Shown here: piece after piece, positions 58,330-64,000 of the stretch | How the letters are laid out: each line of letters opens with the position of its first letter | Position numbering within the stretch: the stretch's first letter is position 1 | Source of the DNA: Allium sativum | Lineage: Eukaryota > Streptophyta > Magnoliopsida > Asparagales > Amaryllidaceae | Reading direction: 5' to 3' | Length of the DNA: 64,000 nucleotides | Assembly: GCA_030737875.1 (NCBI GenBank) | Contig: CM060915.1 | Coordinates: 905,890,677-905,954,676 of the forward strand | Translations under genes and position numbers: made by a program | The notes under the pieces: generated by a model | Told to the model about the DNA's origin: nothing | The model's database searches: none | The model's input: only the letters and a program-made list of their open reading frames with translations

Positions 58330-59244
58330 GTGAAAATTAGGCCTGCATCTTTATAACCAAATTTAATTTTGATAACTTATAATTCCGGTCTCTATTTTTG
58401 TATTAGACTAATTTTTTTTCATACATATCCTCGTTTATTTCTCACGGCGATTCTAACAGCAATCAAAGTTTGGATTTTATATTTCAATTTCAAATTTAGT
58501 TCGATCATTTTTTGAAAGTCATATTTCACATTCAGCATGACTTTATCATCTTTTAGGTAAATAATTGATCTTCTTCAATCGATTTTGTTTCATTTTATTC
58601 GACGTTGATTGATAATCTACAAAAATTATTTTGTTTCTCTTTTAAGAAGGGAAATTAGAAATATGTTTGTGTTTATTTTCGTGTGTATAGGACAATGTTT
58701 GATTGTGGATTTGATAGTGCATATCGAAGTATAGAAGTTTCTTATTATAAGTAAATGCAAATTTATCTTCAGTTGCTGTAGATAAAGGCAAGGTCCTCTG
58801 CCGTTACCATAAATAAATATAGACTTCTGTCTTATTATTATAAATAATTGTATGGATGTTTTATGATTTTAATGTTTTTTTATAGGTGAAAGATTGATCC
58901 TATTTATAATAATGTTTTTAGATGCCAATTCACGGTTTCTTGGCAGATTTATCAGCAATTTTTATAACGAGTGCATATAAATCAGCAAATAATCTATTTA
59001 GTTCTTGTAATGATATTCATTCTATTCTGATGTTTCTATTGTTTATTATTTTGCATTTGTAATGATATTTTATTTTTTAATTTATAATATTCCCCATGAT
59101 ATCGGTGTATTAGACTATTAGTGTTGTCGAAGTTTGGACATGATAGCTTTTCGTTCTGTCTTCATTTTGATAATTCAGTTGTAATGTTGATAAACATTAA
59201 AATGGATGGATTTAAGTCTGCTGTCATATTATTTATTCTACGTT
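57376..59244. other. AT-rich intergenic DNA
   Basis: No convincing gene. The 61-codon plus frame at 57914-58099 has no recognisable domain and no partner exons. An ATT microsatellite lies at 58299-58329. Confidence 0.5.
58299..58329. repeat. ATT trinucleotide microsatellite
   Basis: About ten ATT units. Confidence 0.9.
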
Positions 59245-60153
59245 TGTAACAACCCGGAATCTAACCAATTCAATTTGTGAATATTTAATTTATTTTATTT
59301 ATTTAATTTATTTAAATATTTGATTTATGCTTTTAACCATTAAATTCTTATATAAATGTACGTTAATGATGGAAAAAATATTATTAATCATTTAAAATAA
59401 TGGTTTTAAATGGTTTAATAGCCTTGTTCAAATCCTATAATTATATAATATTTAGTTTTAATTTTGTTATTAATCTATATATGTATTGTTTTGCAAAATT
59501 CAGTTTGGAAATGTGTATACGATGATATAATATTTTTTAAAGGTTTATAAAGTTATGTTTTATAAAATAAAATGTATATTTTTAAGATTTGTTGTTTAAT
59601 AATTAAATAAGTTAATATAAATTCAAATTTATATTATATAAAGTCTTGATTTGATGTTGACTTAAAATATAAGTAAGGTAATTATAAGAATTTTATTTTT
59701 GTAAAGTAAAAACTTTATTTGATGATTGATTTATAAAATCAGATTTAAAAAAATGAAAAATGATATAATGATGTGCTTAATTAAGTACATAAAGGACTTT
59801 TTTTTTTCTTAAGGTACTATTAATGCATAATGAAACGAGAGTTCCAAATTCCAACCCACACATTAATTGCTTTGTACTTGGATGGAAGATAGAAGTGATA
59901 TTAAGGACATTTAAGCCTTTTTACTAACTATTTAGTTTTTGTTTTAATTATATAGATATATTTGCATTGACTGCTCCTACTTCGTATCTTGCTTTCTTCT
60001 CAGATTCCTTTTTTCCATAGCTGCCTCGAAAAAAAAAATGCAAACCTGAAAATAAAGAGGCAGTAGCCTCAATGTATAAGGAAAAGAAAACAGTGAAGGT
60101 ATCGCCCTGCTAACCTGCCTTATGGCAAGGCAGTCACACTTCGAATTTTAAGC
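59245..60153 (+). repeat. LTR fragment I (Ty3/gypsy type)
   Basis: Starts TGTAACAACCCGG, the same LTR opening as A and E, after a sharp change in composition. It contains ATTATATAGATATA (about 59945-59958), a possible promoter, then a C-rich leader. No 3' LTR end is found; the sequence appears cut by element H. Confidence 0.5.
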
Positions 60154-60250
60154 TGTTGGAGAGCTCATTGAGTATGGATTTAGACAAACTCTGAAAATTT
60201 TGGTTGGAGTCACGGAATTCAAAATTTTGGATTTAGGATTGACAAACTCC

Positions 60251-60515
60251 GACTCGGTATGGATACGGATCCCCGAATAGGCCTTACATAATGAAGCCCG
60301 GATCGGCAAACTACCAACGCACCGGTTCGGCATCCACCTCAAAACCCGAATCGGCATGGGTGCACGTTGCGAATTCGCTTCGGCATTGCTCCCTGGAGCT
60401 TCGGTTTGGCACGACTGAACTCCGGATCGGTATTCTTTCTCGAGCACTCGGGTCGGCATGCCACCTCAACACTTCGGATCAGCATTACTCCTAATATTGG
60501 GATCGACTTTCTCTT
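60251..60515 (+). repeat. Degenerate 25-bp minisatellite in H LTR
   Basis: The core GGATCGGCAT and variants recur at about 60300, 60324, 60348, 60377, 60403, 60424, 60450, 60476 and 60501, i.e. every 22-28 bp, with an earlier GACTCGGTAT at 60251. Confidence 0.75.
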
Positions 60516-60791
60516 CTATAGGCCTTAGTTCGACGTAGGGCCCACCCGGCTCGGTCGATGCAACTTCGTGGAAGTAGAGATCAACATGGACTCAAGAAGC
60601 TGGCTAAGGGAACTCCCTACCCTGGATCAACATACCTGATTCGGTACTGATCCGGATCCAAATCAGTACCGAACCGAAGGGATACCGATCTGGACTTTTC
60701 CCACCTTTTCCACTCCTGAACGTGGACTAGCCCATTACCTCCATTACTCCGAATTTCTAGCAACACCCTATGACGAACTGGATCACTGTAG

Positions 60792-60800
60792 CATCTATAA
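60792..60800 (+). promoter_or_regulatory. Possible TATA box of H LTR
   Basis: CTATAAATGG downstream of the minisatellite, in the position expected for an LTR promoter. Confidence 0.4.
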
Positions 60801-60953
60801 ATGGACCGGGATTTGGCCATTTCAAGGGATCTTATTATCTCGCGTCGGCACTCAACGCGAGGACTTCGCTATTGCAATTCAAGAACATTCTTATCTCTAC
60901 ATTTCTTACAAAGAAACTAATTATATTTGTAATCGTACAGTATAATCAACAAA

Positions 60954-61174
60954 GGTGGTGCCTGACGCAGCGGTAAGGTTACCCGGCCGGTAACCTGGAG
61001 CGCGTAGATTCGAGTACCGGCCTCTTCATATATGTGAGGAAAATGCTGTGTGCACTAATCGACCACCCCCAGAGCCTGGAAAGCCATGAGAATAGCACTA
61101 GGACAGGAGACTGATCTGAGAAGTCCTCTCGCGCTTAAGTACGGAAGCCTTTGGCATTGGGTATCCACCACAGC
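60954..61174 (+). mobile_element. tRNA-derived SINE
   Basis: 221 bp flanked by a 12-bp perfect duplication ATAATCAACAAA (60942-60953 and 61175-61186). The head resembles a tRNA with polymerase III boxes: A-box-like TGACGCAGCGGTAAGGTTAC (about 60961) and B-box-like AGATTCGAGTACC (about 61006). The body is unrelated to tRNA and there is no long poly-A tail, which is common for plant SINEs. No coding capacity; mobilisation would need a LINE enzyme. Confidence 0.87.
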
Positions 61175-61307
61175 ATAATCAACAAATATTACCTCATAGT
61201 GGACATAGGCAGGATTTGCCGAACCACTATAAATACTGTGTCATTTTACTTTCCGTGTTTTGTGATTGAATTGAATTGGATATTCTCTGGTTCTAGCCCG
61301 CAAGGAT

Positions 61308-62640
61308 TTTAATATGGGGTTCAAATCGTAAATCGGAAAGTTCAAAATTTGAATCGAAACGGGATTTGAATCGTGAATCGTAGATTCAACTAAGATTTAA
61401 ATCGTTAGTCGTAAAACATAAATTTTTAATTGAAATGGGATTCAAATTATAGATCGTAGATTTTTACTCTAATTATATATTGCATGTATATAATATATAT
61501 TGTTTTTTTATGGCAATGTGCTAACATAATATATTTTTCCCACTTGTAGGTCAATATTGAGGTTACAAGATTGTGTGCAAGAGTTCATTTTTTGTATTTA
61601 TGTACTTAATGTGTAATAAATAATTGCTCATGATTCTTATCTATTCTTTTGTATGATGTGCTATGTAATTAGTTAATTTGTTTTCTTTCACGAAAATTAA
61701 TATCACACCTCATGTTAATTAATTGCATTAGTAAAGAAAATAGATTCATATTGAATACTTGATTAAGTTGCAAATAGAATGCATAATTGCATACTACAAA
61801 GATGGAAATAAAGCAAGTCAAAACACCAACATAAACCATAAACTGTAGAATCAGCTAATACACTAAATGCAATAACTGATTAAATAAGGTTTGTCAGAGT
61901 TTACATATTAGCTGTTTTTAGAATTACGTTAACCAAAATTACGATTACATAATCAACTAATATGTTAAATGCAAGTAAATACATATGCAAGCATCATAGA
62001 ATAAACATCGGCAAATCTGAACATTCAGATGATGATAGTTAATTAGGAAAATTTGTAAACTATGGGCACATTAACTTTATGAGGCTATTATATTTATGGA
62101 CGAATTGCAAAATCTGTAGGTACTTTTAACTTTTTGGTCATTGCATATCTGTAGGTACGTAAAATTTGTACGGTAAAAAAATTACTGTAGCAATTTTAGA
62201 AAATTCGACGGCATATCCCCTAATTCTCAAAATCCAAATTCTCGCAGCACGGCAGCAGTGTAAAAAAAAAAAAAAAAAATCAGAATAGAGAAGAGAAGGA
62301 TGATGATAGACAAAGCACAAAAATAAATATGGACCACTTACCTCAACGCAGTTCGCACAGCAGCAGGTCGTATTTTTTTCCCTTCTTTTGCGTCTCTGAA
62401 ATCTGCGACGATGGAATAGAAAGCTTCTTCGAACGCACTTCGAATTCTGAAACAATATTTATCGATACTTCGTCTTCCACATGAATCGCGATCTGAATTA
62501 AGGTTCGATATTTTCGATTTTTTGTTTAACGCGTACGATTTTTAGGTTTTACGATTCAAACTGAAACTTGAATCGATTGGGCTGTGTTTCGATTTGAAAC
62601 AGGATTTAAAACGTACGATTTTACGTTTTTTGAATTCGCT
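61308..62640. mobile_element. Possible DNA transposon with AATCGTAAATCG-type inverted ends
   Basis: The left flank (61312-61460) is full of TTCAAATCGTAAATCG-like motifs and the right flank (62470-62640) carries the inverse (CGTACGATTTTACG, ACGATTCAAA). The interior is AT-rich with a poly-A run at 62262-62279. No clean target duplication or transposase was identified, so class and exact ends are uncertain. Confidence 0.35.
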
Positions 62641-62691
62641 GTTACCCGAACTTGGGTGTTGGTGTTTGATTGGCCAAATCGAACATCGGCA

Positions 62692-62714
62692 TTTTGGCAA
62701 GCCAGCTAGGGGAG
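62692..62714 (+). promoter_or_regulatory. Primer binding site region of H
   Basis: TTTTGGCAAGCCAGCTAGGG, similar to G's CTTTGGCGTGCTAGGAAGG, a few bases after the probable LTR end. Confidence 0.5.
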
Positions 62715-62769
62715 AGGCACGACTACATCTTTCTAGCTTAAAAGAATTGGATTGCTCAAGGAATTAGCT

Positions 62770-63782
62770 ATGGTGAAACGGAAGAAAAAAGATGCAAGCG
62801 CATAGGCTGAAGGCGCAAAGATAGAAGGAAGTCAGGAGGCTTCCTCCATTGGAGATCCCTCCATCTATCCGAATCGAGAAGAGAGACAAAATTATTAAAG
62901 AACTGGAATTCTGTATGACGCAATAGGATGAATTTCTTAGAAGACAGAAGGAGATGATGACTATGTTTTTCTCGAGGATGGAGGAACTTGGAAGGCCAGG
63001 AGGCTACAGAACAATCACTGGAGCAACCTCTAGAGCGGGACCCTATAGAACAACAACGGGAATTGGCTTAGGGGCCGTATCCCCTTATTTTCCTAGGATC
63101 AATAATGATCTGATCCGGTTCGGCCAGAGGGAGTGACGATGGACTGACTCGTGGCGCTCTATCTCGTTGCACGTTGGACGTTCGCTCTAATGTTTTGGCT
63201 AATGCGCGAGCGCATGTGGACTTGGATGGAAATGGAGCTAACGTGATGCAAGGACCTTGGTTAGGTTCCGAACCCACTTGAAGGATCAAGGCCGTTCTGA
63301 ATTCTGACGTCGTGGATCGACATACTTCTTTCGGATTGAATGTTGGGGAACCAGTGTCGGCTTGGATGATTGGAGACGACTCTTTGGCAATAGGAATCGA
63401 ATTGCGGACGTGATCCCATGGTTTGCTCGAGGCAGAATGCCTCAACTCTCAATCGAATTTGGATTGTATTAATCGCAGTCCCTTCACTCAAGCTATCAGG
63501 ATTCTCGGAACCTCCCGCATTTCAAGTTGTCGGTTCTGAAAGCTTACGATCGTAGGAAGGATCTTCTGTCCATCTATTGCGCTATCTGCGCCGCAAGAAA
63601 GTGCAATCGAAGTCGGATAATGTCATGACTAAGTGTTTTCCATTCTATCTTACGAACATTGCTGCCATATGGTTTAGGCGGTTGGAATGGAAATCGATAG
63701 GCAGCTGGGACACTTTGAACGCAAGGTTTATTCACATATTGAACAGTTCGGGATTCATATACCTCGACCCAAAAATGTCATG
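62770..63782 (+). pseudogene. Gag relic of element H
   Basis: About 62900-62985 reads KELEFCMTQ, a stop, then DEFLRRQKEMMTMFFSRME, matching G's ELMAQMAHQDELLKKQQEMM segment. 63577-63740 contains FPFYLTNIAAIWFRRLEWKS, matching G's FPLYLTNIAAMWFRQL. A frameshift near 63735 then restores EQFGIHIPRPKNVM at about 63739-63780. Similarity stops abruptly at 63780, where the hairpin array begins. Stops and frameshifts throughout; not functional. Confidence 0.72.
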
Positions 63783-64000
63783 ATTTAATCAACACCTAAC
63801 GATAAGGCGGCTGATTAAACCAGCGTATTACCCTAAGCGCTGATTTACTCAGCACCTGTGGTAACTGATTTAGGGGACTGATTACATTTGGACGTTGATT
63901 TAATCAGTGCCCACTTTAGAACGTTGATTTAATTAACGTCCTAACTCTAGATGCTGATTAAATCAGCGTCCCGACCAATTCAGAATACTAAGTTGACCCC
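63781..64000 (+). repeat. Array of short palindromes in element H
   Basis: Short inverted repeats built on TGATT/AATCA: TGATT-T-AATCA (63781-63791), GCTGA/TCAGC (63839-63853), CGTTGATT/AATCAGTG with two wobble pairs (63893-63909), ACGTTGATT/AATTAACGT with one wobble (63921-63939), and GATGCTGATT/AATCAGCGTC with one wobble (63950-63970). A weaker one is CTG/CAG around 63811-63823. Several are followed by a short CC-containing run. The array continues to near the window end. Confidence 0.75.

Larger units (their letters stand above)
60154..64000 (+). mobile_element. Element H, second Tat-like gag-only relic (runs off window)
   Basis: Identified by a primer-site-like sequence at 62692-62714 resembling that of G, followed by a decayed gag homologous to G's. 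The LTR end is probably AACA at about 62685. The start at TGTTGGAGAG (60154) is a guess. If so the LTR is about 2.5 kb, enlarged by a SINE and probably a DNA transposon. The 3' end is outside the window. Confidence 0.5.

Noticed and set aside
60954..61030. Possible functional tRNA gene
   Set aside because: Polymerase III boxes are present but the cloverleaf is not complete and the unit continues into a SINE body with a target duplication.

Overview
The window reads as an AT-rich plant (probably eudicot) nuclear intergenic region. The evidence is several plant-type Ty3/gypsy LTR retrotransposons primed by initiator tRNA-Met, CACTA, hAT and PIF/Harbinger relics, a tRNA-derived SINE, and one small intron-containing defensin-like host gene. 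No bacterial or organellar genes were seen. All calls come from reading the sequence; no database search was possible, and percentages are by-eye estimates.

Positions 1-39694 form a nested stack of LTR elements, each with target-site duplications (TSDs) or matching LTR ends. The outermost is B (minus strand, LTR about 5.6 kb, internal only about 1.3 kb); its left LTR runs off the window. Three elements landed in B: A (plus; LTR about 5.0 kb, internal 1.4 kb), E (plus; LTR 2.2 kb, internal 1.0 kb, TSD GAGCT), and D (plus; 22413-33925, TSD AATAC). D is the only element here with a full gag-PR-RT-RNaseH-INT-chromodomain frame, and that frame is broken by two in-frame stops. A solo LTR of a D-related family (C, minus, TSD ATTGA) sits in A's 3' LTR. 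A, B and E carry no protein gene but share D's primer site and a pre-polypurine-tract hairpin, so they look like non-autonomous elements that could use proteins of D-like relatives.

Positions 39695-47287 hold an older LTR fragment (F), a PIF/Harbinger relic, a decayed CACTA transposase (tnp2 type, minus) and two small foldback or hAT-type insertions. Positions 47288-54587 are a gag-only element of Tat-like type (G, minus, TSD ATAGA). Its 3' LTR is interrupted by a 2.5 kb CACTA element (TSD ACA) that carries apparent fragments of two host genes: a Ca-dependent staphylococcal-type nuclease and a lipid phosphate phosphatase. Downstream of G's gag is an array of about ten short hairpins whose stems vary in a compensated way.

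Positions 54738-56375 are a second Harbinger relic, split by a 643-bp hAT-type element. The defensin-like gene is at 56887-57250 (minus, two exons). After about 2 kb of featureless DNA come an LTR fragment (I) and a second Tat-like gag relic (H, plus) containing a SINE, a minisatellite and, right after its gag remnant, a second hairpin array running to the window end.

The most notable non-coding signals are: (1) a GTCGAC array with fixed 12-bp phasing, next to an E2F-like palindrome, upstream of the TATA box in diverged LTRs C and D; (2) a covarying seven-pair hairpin with a GGGA loop, 17-18 bp before the LTR in several families; (3) a stem with a self-complementary loop shared by A and E, resembling a retroviral dimerisation site; (4) the hairpin arrays downstream of gag in G and H.
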